Shown: piece by piece, positions 1-8,429 of the stretch | Position numbering within the stretch: the first letter of the stretch is position 1 | How the letters are laid out: each line of letters starts with the position of its first letter | Origin: a virus | DNA: 64,000 nucleotides | IMG/VR virus record: IMGVR_UViG_3300006735_000013 | Coordinates: 62,001 to 126,000 of that record | Strand: one strand, 5' to 3' | The notes under the pieces: generated by a model | Database searches by the model: none | Told to the model about the DNA's origin: nothing | What the model saw: only the letters and a program-made list of their open reading frames with translations | Translations under genes and position numbers: made by a program

Positions 1-3000
1 AAGTCACCTTCTGGTTCGTACTTGTCTATATTTTCTAGCAGATTCTTTTCTTTCCTTGGTCTATCCACGCAAACCGCGGACCAAAAGTGCTTGAGGCCGG
101 TGAACCTTTCGTCGATCAACTCACTCAGTGCCTGGGCCCTGCATAGAGCATCCAAGGCTTTCTTGTTTAGTTTGGAATATCTAACTTCAGGATGAAATAA
201 AAATTCTTCAACGTTGTTGAACGGGCGGTGCTCGATGATCTGCTGAATTGCAACCTCGCCTAGTCCCTTGATCGAAGTTAGTGGCTGAACTAGGGTCTTA
301 CCTGCATCGCTAACTTCCCAGACTGTGCCACTAGTGTTGACGTTAAGTGGCTCTACCTTATAGCCCATTGACTTTGCAGTGGAAATGGCTCTTTCTTTTC
401 TCTTTTCTGGCTCTTTATCCAGAAATGCGGCCAGCCACTCAGCTGGATAGTAGTTGAGCAGCCAAGCACATTGAAAGGACAGAATGCAGTAAGATACCGC
501 ATGAGACTTGTTGAAGCCGTAACCTGAAAAGTATTCAAACTTGTTCCACAGCTCTCTTGCTTCGTGAGATGGTATACCCTTCTCTAGACAACCCTTATGA
601 AACTTGTCAAAGATCTTATCCTTCTCCTCCACTGCAGCGCCTGTTCCCTTCTTGGTCAAAAGCTTGCGGAGCTTGTTGCCCTCGTCAAGAGTCAAGTCCT
701 TACCCAGCTTGTGAGCGAGCATCGCGATTTGTTCTTGGAAGATTAGAAAGCCGTATGTCTCTTCCGTGACCTCTCTAACAATATCATTTAGATAGTCAAC
801 GTCGTCGGGGTTCTGCTTTGCCCCAATAAACATCTTATCCACACCAGCTGACAGTGGGCCCGGGCGATAGATACTTGTAATAGAAGCAAGGTCTGTAATG
901 TTATCAGGTTGTGCATTCTTACAGAATGATTGGGCGCCGCCTTCTGTGAACTGAAAGATGCCGGCCCACTTGCCTTTGTGGAAGACATTCTCCCATACTT
1001 GCGTATCTTCTAGGTCAATCTTGTCTGGGTGAAGATGTTCGTTGTAAAATGCTCTAACGTCTTCGAAGCTTGGGTTCTCCACATTATGGTGCCTTTTCAG
1101 GATTCTTTCCACGGCGCCTTCCATCATGCGCAAGGAAGCTAGGCCGAGGATATCAAACTTGATAAAACCCATAGGTTCAAGATGGCGTACGTTTTGGCCT
1201 TCGCTCCAAGGTGTCTGCCTTACGCCGCCGCTATTAATTAGCGGCATCCACTTATCTAGTTGCTCACCAACAACCACACCTCCAGCATGTCGACTAGCTG
1301 ACCTGGTTTGGCCATATAGAGTTTCTACGTGTGTTTTGATGTGTGGGTATTTTTGCAAAAACTTCTGCAGTGTTTCCGAATACTGCATCAGCTCTTCAAA
1401 TGTTGGTGCATAAACCCCAGCAGTGATCCCGTGTGCTTTCTTGGCAAGAGGTGTCGCCTCGTGGACCATCTTACTGGTTACGTTGTTAACTTCGGTAAAC
1501 TCGATACCATAAAACTTTGAGATATCTTTGATCAGAGATCTTAGCTGCAACGTGTTCCAATTGGTGATCGGCACCACAACATTATCCCCCCATTCATCAA
1601 TGAGGTGTTCTTTCAGCAACATAGGGTCAGAAACATCATAATCGATATCTGGGTATCCAGATCCTCCTTTTGTCAAGAATCTCTCGAATTGCAAACCATA
1701 CTTGATTGGATCAACTTGGGTAATGCCTAACACGTAGGACACTAGAGATCCGGCCGCTGAGCCGCGGCCAGGACCAACAAGTTGTCTGTTGACGGCCATA
1801 TCCGCGATGGCCTTCATAGTCAAGAAGTATTTGGAGAAGCCTCGCTTCTCAATAACATCGACTTCGTACCTTAGTCGATTAACATAGTCCTGCCTTTCAT
1901 GTAGATCTAGAGACCTAAGACCCTCGACAGACAATGCAGCCAAGGTTTGGCCGGCTGTACTTCCTTCAGGAACCACAAACTCTGGCAGGCGTACTGTGTT
2001 GTCAGGTATAAATTTGTCTATTCTTTTGTGTGCTATCTCATGAGTCCTTGTGATGGATTTCATGACGAGGTCATCGTCATATTCTACACCAGCTAATTTA
2101 GAATACTTCTTATACGACTCCCACATCTGAGATCCATTCTTTGGGTATAGCTCGTACCCTATTTCCTCTACCGAAGTTGGCAACTCTTCACTCAGATAAT
2201 CTGGGCGGCCTTTGCCTAGCCATCCTAGTCTTTTGTATAGTTCTCTGTCCTTCCAGACATCCGCATTGTAATAGTGACTATCTGCTGTTGAAATCAACTC
2301 AATGCCAAATTCATGGTGCATCTGTATAATATACTGGTTTAGATCATGCTGCTCAGGCACATTGTTCCACTGTAATTCGCCATACCACCTATCTCCGAAA
2401 ACGGATTGCATTTTTTGCGTTGTAGTGCGCATTGCATCAAGAATTGCATCGGGGCCATCGTCTCTGTTTTCCCAGTAGTTGCCTGCATAGACGCCGCCCA
2501 AACATGCTGAGGCTGCGATTACACCCTTGTTGTGCCTCTTTAGGAGAGCATAATCAACGCGTGGGTACCTATAGAAGTTATCACCAATGTAACTTGTAGA
2601 TATCATCTTGAAGATATTTTGGAGACCTTCTTGGTTTTGCGCCAAAAGTATCAGATGTCTTCTGCGGTTCAGGGCAGATTTCATCTTCTTTTTCGACTCT
2701 TCATTCTCTACGGTGGTACCGGAGTTTACAGCTTCGTACTCGGACTTCTTCTTGGCGGCAGCACGGACACTTTCATACTCTTCTTTCCAGTTCGCAACAG
2801 AGGGGATAAAATAGGCCTCGATGCCAAAAATTGGTTTGAAATCTTTTCCTTGAGACTTCATTTTATTTGCATGAAGGACCTGCCACGCTAGACCATTCAT
2901 GTTGCCATGATCTGTCAGTGCGAGTGCGTCCATACCATTGTTATAGGCGAAGTCCATGTGTTCAGGTGGGTACCCTAGTGCGTCGAAGGGCGACCCAGCA

Positions 3001-3059
3001 ACAGAATGGGCGTGAAGGCCCACAAAGGGAATATCTGTTTTAATTTTTGACTCTTGCAA
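1..3059 (-). CDS. dnaE: DNA polymerase III alpha-like (family C, DnaE type), 3' end missing
   Basis: Replicative polymerase of the bacterial DnaE family; 1019 codons are present and the C-terminus lies beyond the left edge. Seen: an N-terminal PHP domain with HAHS at residues 16-19 and a later DHGN motif; GPGRGS near residue 430; catalytic aspartates in PDIDYD near 467-473; and a third in IKFDILGL near 635. These match the three-aspartate site of E. coli DnaE, so the enzyme should be active. No ATG fits; a TTG at 3059 is chosen because GGAGG lies 6 bases upstream and the PHP motif starts 15 residues later. It overlaps the preceding 72-residue gene by 20 bases. No T4 gp43-type polymerase is seen in the window, so this is probably the main replicase (inference). 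Confidence 0.93.
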   Translation of the reverse strand, partial: MQESKIKTDIPFVGLHAHSVAGSPFDALGYPPEHMDFAYNNGMDALALTDHGNMNGLAWQVLHANKMKSQGKDFKPIFGIEAYFIPSVANWKEEYESVRAAAKKKSEYEAVNSGTTVENEESKKKMKSALNRRRHLILLAQNQEGLQNIFKMISTSYIGDNFYRYPRVDYALLKRHNKGVIAASACLGGVYAGNYWENRDDGPDAILDAMRTTTQKMQSVFGDRWYGELQWNNVPEQHDLNQYIIQMHHEFGIELISTADSHYYNADVWKDRELYKRLGWLGKGRPDYLSEELPTSVEEIGYELYPKNGSQMWESYKKYSKLAGVEYDDDLVMKSITRTHEIAHKRIDKFIPDNTVRLPEFVVPEGSTAGQTLAALSVEGLRSLDLHERQDYVNRLRYEVDVIEKRGFSKYFLTMKAIADMAVNRQLVGPGRGSAAGSLVSYVLGITQVDPIKYGLQFERFLTKGGSGYPDIDYDVSDPMLLKEHLIDEWGDNVVVPITNWNTLQLRSLIKDISKFYGIEFTEVNNVTSKMVHEATPLAKKAHGITAGVYAPTFEELMQYSETLQKFLQKYPHIKTHVETLYGQTRSASRHAGGVVVGEQLDKWMPLINSGGVRQTPWSEGQNVRHLEPMGFIKFDILGLASLRMMEGAVERILKRHHNVENPSFEDVRAFYNEHLHPDKIDLEDTQVWENVFHKGKWAGIFQFTEGGAQSFCKNAQPDNITDLASITSIYRPGPLSAGVDKMFIGAKQNPDDVDYLNDIVREVTEETYGFLIFQEQIAMLAHKLGKDLTLDEGNKLRKLLTKKGTGAAVEEKDKIFDKFHKGCLEKGIPSHEARELWNKFEYFSGYGFNKSHAVSYCILSFQCAWLLNYYPAEWLAAFLDKEPEKRKERAISTAKSMGYKVEPLNVNTSGTVWEVSDAGKTLVQPLTSIKGLGEVAIQQIIEHRPFNNVEEFLFHPEVRYSKLNKKALDALCRAQALSELIDERFTGLKHFWSAVCVDRPRKEKNLLENIDKYEPEGD

Positions 3060-3258
3060 TTACTGCCTCCAAATCATCTTTTATAATTTCCAAGTCCTCT
3101 AGCAGGGCTTGCTTCTGTTTAGTATTATGCACCACTTCCTCAAAAAAGTCACGAAAAAAACACTGCTGATCTGTAGAAAGATTATAAAAATTATATGGCA
3201 TCTTTGCAGCCTCCTTTCTGTGATATGGTACATTATCGTATACGGTTTCTAGTTTCAT
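3040..3258 (-). CDS. small protein of unknown function, 72 residues
   Basis: I do not recognise this protein. It is 72 residues, with an aromatic, polar first half (YHRK, YNFYNL, FFRDFFEE) and a probably helical acidic/basic C-terminal half (LEDLEIIKDDLEAVIARVK). Its ATG overlaps the stop of the upstream nucleotidyltransferase-like gene as ATGA, and its own end overlaps the TTG start of dnaE by 20 bases. This suggests translational coupling of the three genes. No signal peptide or membrane segment is seen. The gene context suggests only a possible link with replication. Confidence 0.6.
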   Translation of the reverse strand: MKLETVYDNVPYHRKEAAKMPYNFYNLSTDQQCFFRDFFEEVVHNTKQKQALLEDLEIIKDDLEAVIARVKN

Positions 3259-4106
3259 TCAATTTGTTCCTTTCTTATGAAAAATGGCTTTGACATTCCA
3301 CTGGGAATTTTTCTTATGTCTAAGTCAGATGTAAAATACTTCTGATACTCTTCCCAGGTAGCCGTAGTGTAGTATTTATCAAATTCTATCTTTTCACTTA
3401 CTTCTATATTATCATGAAAAAATATTTTGTCAAGTGTAAAATTTCTTGCAGACCATCTTTCCGCCAAGGGCAATCTCTTGTCGCCTCCTGTATTCGATTC
3501 GTTTATCTGCCTTCTAAATAAGAGCCACTCATCTGGGGAAAAAGAAAAAGGCAGGTAGGCGCCGTCCCTCACAGTCTTTCCCTGAAAGCTTCCGTACACA
3601 CTTTTTCCTGCTCTTATCTTGGCTCGAGCCTCTCTTATCTTTCTCGGGTCGACGATTCCGTATGGAAACGAAACAAAATAGTTTTTTGGTGTCGACCATT
3701 TGGATACCTTTCTAGATACTATAAAAGACGTCAGAGCCCCATGAAGAATCGACCAACCAAGCGAATCTCTTCTACTCCTGTCTTTTTGCAAAACCGGTGA
3801 GTAAAATATTGGTATATATTTTTTTGAAAGATCTGGTATTTTTTTATATTTCCAGCTCTCATAGATTACTGGATCTAAGACGTAGTCTCCTATTGTCTTT
3901 TTGATAATTGGTGCGGTGTCATCGTTACATATAATCCAGATAGATGAGCAGCCAACATAGGAGCATTCCAAAATAGACCTCTGTAGGCAGTTTACTCCCT
4001 CTCCAAGTGGGAGCAAGCAATCTGCCACGATCCCTCCGAGGTTATTCTCGTAACCATGAAGCGGTATGATGCCGACCGTATTTATGCCCTTTTTTGAATT
4101 TTCCAT
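3255..4106 (-). CDS. putative nucleotidyltransferase-like protein (sugar-NTP transferase fold)
   Basis: 283 residues. The N-terminal half follows the order of a sugar-phosphate nucleotidyltransferase. It has a beta strand (VGIIPL) and then a loop and LLPLGEG at the place of the KPLLPV motif. A segment of the type SILECSYVGCSSIWIICND follows, which in the family is the helix and strand leading to the nucleotide pocket. A later FVSFPYGIVDP resembles the metal-binding strand. The signature GGxGTRL loop is not intact (GYENNLGG), so activity is uncertain. Known family members activate sugars; here the substrate cannot be inferred. The start overlaps the upstream gene by 65 bases, unusually long for this genome, but the first strand begins at residue 11 and leaves little room for a later start. 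Confidence 0.5.
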   Translation of the reverse strand: MENSKKGINTVGIIPLHGYENNLGGIVADCLLPLGEGVNCLQRSILECSYVGCSSIWIICNDDTAPIIKKTIGDYVLDPVIYESWKYKKIPDLSKKYIPIFYSPVLQKDRSRRDSLGWSILHGALTSFIVSRKVSKWSTPKNYFVSFPYGIVDPRKIREARAKIRAGKSVYGSFQGKTVRDGAYLPFSFSPDEWLLFRRQINESNTGGDKRLPLAERWSARNFTLDKIFFHDNIEVSEKIEFDKYYTTATWEEYQKYFTSDLDIRKIPSGMSKPFFIRKEQIE

Positions 4107-4875
4107 CTATTATCTTCTTTAGCGGTATTTTAGATATTATAACATTCTTATTGGAATGATACAAGTTGTTATCTTCTCTAAAGACAAATCTATTTATGTG
4201 TTTTATTTCCAGCTTTTTATAGATTCTCTGCCCGTTTTTGTACTTGCCTTTTTCATACCTGCCCTTGTATCCGTTATTAGCTAAGACGCTCGCAAGTTTG
4301 AATTTGGCCATTGTATCAGAAAAATCAAACTGATATATTTGTTCTTTAGTTAGTTTAGATATCGATACGATATCTGTAGGGTGTTTGCTGCCCTCTACTC
4401 TTCCCGAATTGTAGAAGTATGCCTTCCTGATGAAGTCGTCCTCTGTGCTAAAGATCGTGTCTTGGACATGGCGCGGGCTGATTCGAGACAAAGTAAAATC
4501 ATCGAGCACCATATAGGTCTCTAGCTTTTGTTTTCTTATTTTGTTCTCGTGGGCTACTTTATGGGTGTCGAATACTACACACTGATCAAAAGTGTACTGA
4601 TCTAGCAAACTTGAATCAAAAAATTTTATGCTGTTGTCCTTAATCCTTATTGATTCAAGATCCTTGTAATCTAGGTTCTTGGCCAAGAGGCCGTTATAGT
4701 ATTTAAATCTAAGCCACAGCTCTTTTTTACTGCTTGTCCCAAACATTCGAAAATCCTCATATTCCTCAAAAAAAAACGGTCTGAGGTTGCAAGTCTGGGT
4801 GTGATAACAGTCGTTTGTGAATGCATAGAAGACCGATTCAAAACAGTTTCCGATAACTATCCTGTCTAGATGCAT
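4042..4875 (-). CDS. protein of unknown function, 277 residues
   Basis: I do not recognise a family. The protein is soluble in appearance, rich in Tyr/Phe/Lys/Asp, with no signal peptide or membrane segment. The C-terminal third is strongly basic (GRYEKGKYKNGQRIYKK, KFKKGHKYGRHH), which could suit nucleic acid binding (inference). Its start overlaps the end of the VWA lipoprotein gene by 10 bases, and its end overlaps the nucleotidyltransferase-like gene by 65 bases. The overlap is open in both frames, so the last 20 or so residues of this protein share DNA with the start of the next one. Upstream of the ATG only a weak GGA is visible, consistent with coupling to the preceding gene. Confidence 0.6.
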   Translation of the reverse strand: MHLDRIVIGNCFESVFYAFTNDCYHTQTCNLRPFFFEEYEDFRMFGTSSKKELWLRFKYYNGLLAKNLDYKDLESIRIKDNSIKFFDSSLLDQYTFDQCVVFDTHKVAHENKIRKQKLETYMVLDDFTLSRISPRHVQDTIFSTEDDFIRKAYFYNSGRVEGSKHPTDIVSISKLTKEQIYQFDFSDTMAKFKLASVLANNGYKGRYEKGKYKNGQRIYKKLEIKHINRFVFREDNNLYHSNKNVIISKIPLKKIIDGKFKKGHKYGRHHTASWLRE

Positions 4876-7058
4876 ATGTCCAGGCTATAAGAATACTCGT
4901 AACTAACTTTGACAAAATCGCCTGGCAGGGACATGAATGCGCCGGCTTGCTGTTCGCGCGGCAGACAAATCTCATCAATAATAGACATGAGATTGTCATA
5001 CATCTCATTTGCGCGCGGGGACAAATTGAAATTTTGGCCGCCGGAGGCGATAGCTAACTCATCCCAGCCATAGAAGGCTAATGCAAATGTGTACATCTTT
5101 GTGTTTGGGGCGGCCTGAAGGGCGGCGCCAAGATCATTTCTGTGGAACTCTGGATTCATGTATGATTGTTCATCTTCGTCTGTAAAAACGATAATAATCC
5201 TATCAGTATTTTGCCTCCAGTTTATAATAAAGGCGTCCTTCTCTGGTACTGAGGCTACGCCTCTCACCCAATCACGGTTGGCGAGGTCCACCTGAAGTGG
5301 GGCCAAGTTTCGCAAAGCAAGCATCACCGCGTCAATGTGCATCTCCAATCCACCGTCAAATGCGCCTGGGTCGAGAGCAACAAAGTCTGCGAAAAATTGC
5401 TGAAACGGTGAGATGTTTGACACCAAAGACAGCACTTCTAACTGGGAGGCTTCATTTTCAGGATTGGGTAGTCGAGTTGGCCCGATGATGACACCCCAAT
5501 GGATTGCATCTTCAGCTGCAAAATGCTGGCCGAACCGGGACAGTGCTTGAGTAACTGCCCGGATTTCACCGGTCATCGACCCGCTTGTGTCCAGAACTAA
5601 AAGAATATCAGTGTCTCTGGCTTCCTCGCCATAATCAATCTCTCCGTCGCAATCATCGTCTGCTCCATTACAAACCTCGTCTGTTGGTACCACCTCGCCT
5701 TCGCACACATCTTGAGTCCACCGGTCAGCATTGTCGGCTCCGCCCCAGCGGCCTTCTCGGCAACTTTGCTCTCCTGGTGTGCAGATACCTATATTTAGGG
5801 TGTCTCTTGGTCCAGTGTAGCAGGCCCTGGTGAGATCTTCGTCGATAGCGTCATCGCAGTCTTCATCAAAATTATTGCAAACTTCCACATCCAGTGGTCG
5901 GCCTAGGCCTGGGTGGCACTCGTCTCCTTCATCCAGTGGTAAGAATGCACACAGGGCCATACAGGGGCTCATGAATATAACATTACAGTCAATATCCTGG
6001 CACATGCAGGATTTAAAACCCTGGCCGCACAGCAATGGCTCCTCAGTGCAAGGAAAGAGGGCTCCGACTTGGTCGAGGGTGCACACACAGTTTATTCCCT
6101 CATCTGGAATACCATCGCAGTCGTTGTCCAGGCCGTCGCACTCCTCATCAGATGGGGCGCGGGCTGTACAGGATGCCCATTGGCCACCCAAACAAGTCTC
6201 CAGGCCGCGTTCGCAGGGTGTCTCACACTCTCTAATCAAACCTTCGTCAACTAATTCATCGCAATCGTTGTCAATGCCATCGCAATCTTCCGAAGGGACT
6301 TCTCCGCACTCATCACACGCATTTCTTTGTCCTTCATCAACCTCACCGTCGCAGTCATCATCAACAAAATTGCAAACGTCTTCGGATGGTTCGCGGTTGA
6401 CGCAGTCCACCAATTCTCCGTCGCGACAGATTCCAACTCCTGGTCCACATTCATCAACACAAGCTATGGGATCCTCATCAATCCTGTTATCACAATCGTC
6501 GTCTATGCCGTTGCATGTTTCAGGTTCGCAAAGCGCGCAGGGCCCATGAATAATTTGCCCTTTGTCGCAAAGCACTCTCTGGCGGCCTGTTCGGCCATCG
6601 TCCAACTGGCACTCGAACCAGCGCAAAAAATCCCGCGAGGATCCGGGTGGGCATTCATGCGCAACCTCACAAGGACTCTGGTGTATAATTTGAGGAGGAG
6701 GGCACTCTGGGTCTTCACCAAACTCACAATCATCGCCATTCTCATTGCAGGTCTCTATTGTAACTCTCATTGACTGAATAGTATTGTCTGGTCGTGGCGG
6801 ACAGAACCATTCCTGCACCTGACAGCATTGTGGATAGCACATGCAAAACTCTTCATGATCCTCAACTGTTACTTGGTTACAGCGATTTATAGCTGGTTCG
6901 GCGTCTCGGATGTCCGGCTGGGCATCAATGATCTTATAGTCAGGGGGAGCCTGGTCTTGTTCTATTTGTATGCCCAAAGCATCCAGTGCAGGCTGAGTGG
7001 GTACTTCATCTGAACAAGAAAAAATCATGACTGTGCATAGCGCTAGTAGCTTTTTCAA
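4866..7058 (-). CDS. lipoprotein with six MopE-type DxDxD repeats and a VWA domain
   Basis: 730 residues, probably exported and lipid-anchored. The start is a TTG inside the stop of thyX (TTGA), with GGAG 7 bases upstream. It begins with a basic, then hydrophobic stretch (KKLLALCTVMIFSC), giving a plausible lipobox Cys at 15. Six Cys/Asp-rich repeats of the form CNGxDDDCDxxxDE lie near residues 180, 226, 258, 306, 393 and 461; this pattern is the MopE-type putative metal-binding motif. A C-terminal von Willebrand A domain starts near 482, with the MIDAS motif DTSGS at 490-494 and a later FTDEDEQ. The longer open frame up to 7286 is only a shadow of thyX. Such proteins are common in Myxococcota and related bacteria, so the gene was probably taken from a host (inference). 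Ligand unknown. Confidence 0.85.
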   Translation of the reverse strand: MKKLLALCTVMIFSCSDEVPTQPALDALGIQIEQDQAPPDYKIIDAQPDIRDAEPAINRCNQVTVEDHEEFCMCYPQCCQVQEWFCPPRPDNTIQSMRVTIETCNENGDDCEFGEDPECPPPQIIHQSPCEVAHECPPGSSRDFLRWFECQLDDGRTGRQRVLCDKGQIIHGPCALCEPETCNGIDDDCDNRIDEDPIACVDECGPGVGICRDGELVDCVNREPSEDVCNFVDDDCDGEVDEGQRNACDECGEVPSEDCDGIDNDCDELVDEGLIRECETPCERGLETCLGGQWASCTARAPSDEECDGLDNDCDGIPDEGINCVCTLDQVGALFPCTEEPLLCGQGFKSCMCQDIDCNVIFMSPCMALCAFLPLDEGDECHPGLGRPLDVEVCNNFDEDCDDAIDEDLTRACYTGPRDTLNIGICTPGEQSCREGRWGGADNADRWTQDVCEGEVVPTDEVCNGADDDCDGEIDYGEEARDTDILLVLDTSGSMTGEIRAVTQALSRFGQHFAAEDAIHWGVIIGPTRLPNPENEASQLEVLSLVSNISPFQQFFADFVALDPGAFDGGLEMHIDAVMLALRNLAPLQVDLANRDWVRGVASVPEKDAFIINWRQNTDRIIIVFTDEDEQSYMNPEFHRNDLGAALQAAPNTKMYTFALAFYGWDELAIASGGQNFNLSPRANEMYDNLMSIIDEICLPREQQAGAFMSLPGDFVKVSYEYSYSLDICI

Positions 7059-7780
7059 CTTATTTCTCCAATTTCGATGTTGTGTTTTTGAATATATGAT
7101 CTCGTCGCTTCCGGAAAATACTGAAAGGCAACAGACAAACAGGCCTTTGCGACTTCCTGTATCTCCCATTGGGCTCCTTCGTGGAGACGTAAGTTGACGA
7201 ACTTTAGGAGATTGTGCAGATTTGTTGTCCCATAATACTCCGTATACAGATTCTGAGGGAGCACCCCTCTTGCCTGTTCCCTGCACACGCCTGAGTCTAC
7301 CAAAGTATTATAAAGAGCCAGACTCTTCTGATTGTGCGCTTTTACTGCATCTGAGGCATAATATGGAGTGATCGGGACAAGCGAGTGATATTCACCATTT
7401 AGATCGGGATTAACCATCTCGGAGGTGCTAGCCTGTCTGTTTGATCTATGCTGAGATCTAAACCCAGAGGGTTCATAGAATTTCATATCGACAGAAGTAT
7501 ATCTGCGACTAATTTCGTTATACGACCAAGTACGATGACGATGATGCTGACTCCTAATAAACAGAGGAACAGTAAAGCGCAATGTGATGGCACAATGCTC
7601 AAATGGGCTAGTGTGGTTGTGCTGCATGAGGTAGTTAATAAGTTTCTTATCTTTTTCATCTACTTCCTTTTTCTCGACCCCAAAGCTTACACGGGCGGCG
7701 TTGACGATACTTAAATCGTTTCCCATGTGCGAGATGTATTCTACCGAACCTACACCGTCGTCGAAGAGGTCATACTTCAT
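7055..7780 (-). CDS. thyX: flavin-dependent thymidylate synthase ThyX
   Basis: 241 residues, the usual length. ThyX makes dTMP from dUMP using methylenetetrahydrofolate and reduced FAD, without ThyA. The signature RHRxxSxNExSxRY is complete at residues 81-94 (RHRTWSYNEISRRY). Upstream, a His-rich stretch (HNHTSPFEH) corresponds to the conserved FAD-contacting region. It starts with ATG 9 bases after a GAGGG-like site inside the end of the GroES-like gene, which it overlaps by 11 bases, and its TGA overlaps the TTG of the lipoprotein gene. With the class II ribonucleotide reductase a few genes away, it gives the phage its own route to DNA precursors. Confidence 0.97.
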   Translation of the reverse strand: MKYDLFDDGVGSVEYISHMGNDLSIVNAARVSFGVEKKEVDEKDKKLINYLMQHNHTSPFEHCAITLRFTVPLFIRSQHHRHRTWSYNEISRRYTSVDMKFYEPSGFRSQHRSNRQASTSEMVNPDLNGEYHSLVPITPYYASDAVKAHNQKSLALYNTLVDSGVCREQARGVLPQNLYTEYYGTTNLHNLLKFVNLRLHEGAQWEIQEVAKACLSVAFQYFPEATRSYIQKHNIEIGEIS

Positions 7781-8096
7781 TTATCCCTCGCAAAATACCT
7801 ACAACATAATTCTCAAGCACAGTATAGTATGACTTGTTCTTTACGGTGATCTCCTCTACCATGGAGCGCTCAATGACGATTGTCCTACTCTTGGCTCCGG
7901 AGCCTCTAAGTTCTCTCAAGGTAGGGGAACAGTCTGATGCAATGTCCAAAACAGTTGCGGTAATATACCGGTCCTCATCTGGCTTGTAGTCATCTGGCAG
8001 GAGAACTCCGGTTGTAGATTCAGACGATGAGGGGTGAGGAACAATTGTTATGTGACGATTTACTGGTTTCAATACTGGGGCCATATGCTTAGACAT
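7770..8096 (-). CDS. GroES-like co-chaperonin (T4 gp31-type function)
   Basis: 108 residues, close to the length of GroES. The order of elements follows Cpn10. A first strand PVNRHITIVPHP stands at the place of KPLNDRVLVKP. TGVLLPDDYKPDED follows, as GGIVLPxxAKEKP does, and then strands ending in SYYTVLENYVVGIL, matching the C-terminal EYLILREDDILAVL of GroES. The part between is longer and divergent, as in phage co-chaperonins. T4 gp31 replaces GroES during folding of the capsid protein gp23, and this protein may do the same here (inference). It overlaps its upstream neighbour by 8 bases and thyX by 11 bases, in an operon headed by a sigma70 promoter. Confidence 0.75.
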   Translation of the reverse strand: MSKHMAPVLKPVNRHITIVPHPSSSESTTGVLLPDDYKPDEDRYITATVLDIASDCSPTLRELRGSGAKSRTIVIERSMVEEITVKNKSYYTVLENYVVGILRGINEV

Positions 8097-8361
8097 AACT
8101 AATAGACCTCACTGTTCTTTTCAGTTTATTGAAATATTCGGTAAGTTGTTCCATGTCTGTGTCAGACTTCACCAGCCTATATGCTTTTACGGCTAGACGC
8201 ATCTCTTCTTTTGAGAGGCGCCCGCTTTCATTATAAGACTCTCGGAGATCTCTACGTTGCTCCTTGAAGGGTTCCATGGCGTCCTCAATTGCTGCGAATT
8301 CTTTTACAAAATTCGAAAGGTGCTCTTCTGTCGTTAGTAGTTTGTCATCATTAGAACTCAT
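8089..8361 (-). CDS. small helical protein of unknown function, 90 residues
   Basis: Not firmly recognised. The sequence is almost entirely predicted helix, highly charged, with a heptad-like run from about residue 15 to 85 (FVKEFAAIEDAMEPFKEQRRDLRESY, then LSKEEMRLAVKAYRLVKS). The pattern of a charged helix, a short Asn/Ser linker and a basic helix recalls GapR/DUF2312 DNA-binding proteins, but the similarity is loose and I do not assign it. It is the first gene of the operon that continues through the GroES-like gene, thyX and the lipoprotein. ATG is preceded by AAGGAG, and a TTGACA/TATTGT promoter lies 34-62 bases upstream. Confidence 0.7.
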   Translation of the reverse strand: MSSNDDKLLTTEEHLSNFVKEFAAIEDAMEPFKEQRRDLRESYNESGRLSKEEMRLAVKAYRLVKSDTDMEQLTEYFNKLKRTVRSISYV

Positions 8362-8394
8362 ATTTTCTCCTTCTTATGTCAAGTTCGTGCTATA

Positions 8395-8423
8395 ACAATA
8401 GCTTATTTTATCACATTTGTCAA
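8395..8423 (-). promoter_or_regulatory. sigma70-type promoter of the chaperonin-thyX operon
   Basis: On the minus strand TTGACA (8423-8418) is followed by 17 bases and TATTGT (8400-8395). Transcription would start near 8388, giving a leader of about 27 bases that contains the AAGGAG of the first gene. The -35 is perfect and the spacing ideal, so host RNA polymerase could use it early in infection. A second TTGACA nearer the start codon overlaps the ribosome site and is not in a useful position. Confidence 0.7.
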
Positions 8424-8429
8424 TCATTT

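Noticed and set aside
5830-6549. Long plus-strand open frame of 239 codons
   Set aside because: It is the mirror of the Cys/Asp repeat region of the lipoprotein gene: repetitive, Ser/Gln-rich, no ribosome site, no plus-strand neighbours.
7059-7286. N-terminal extension of the lipoprotein frame
   Set aside because: These codons lie inside thyX in another frame, have no signal peptide, and the TTG at 7058 has a proper ribosome site and signal sequence.
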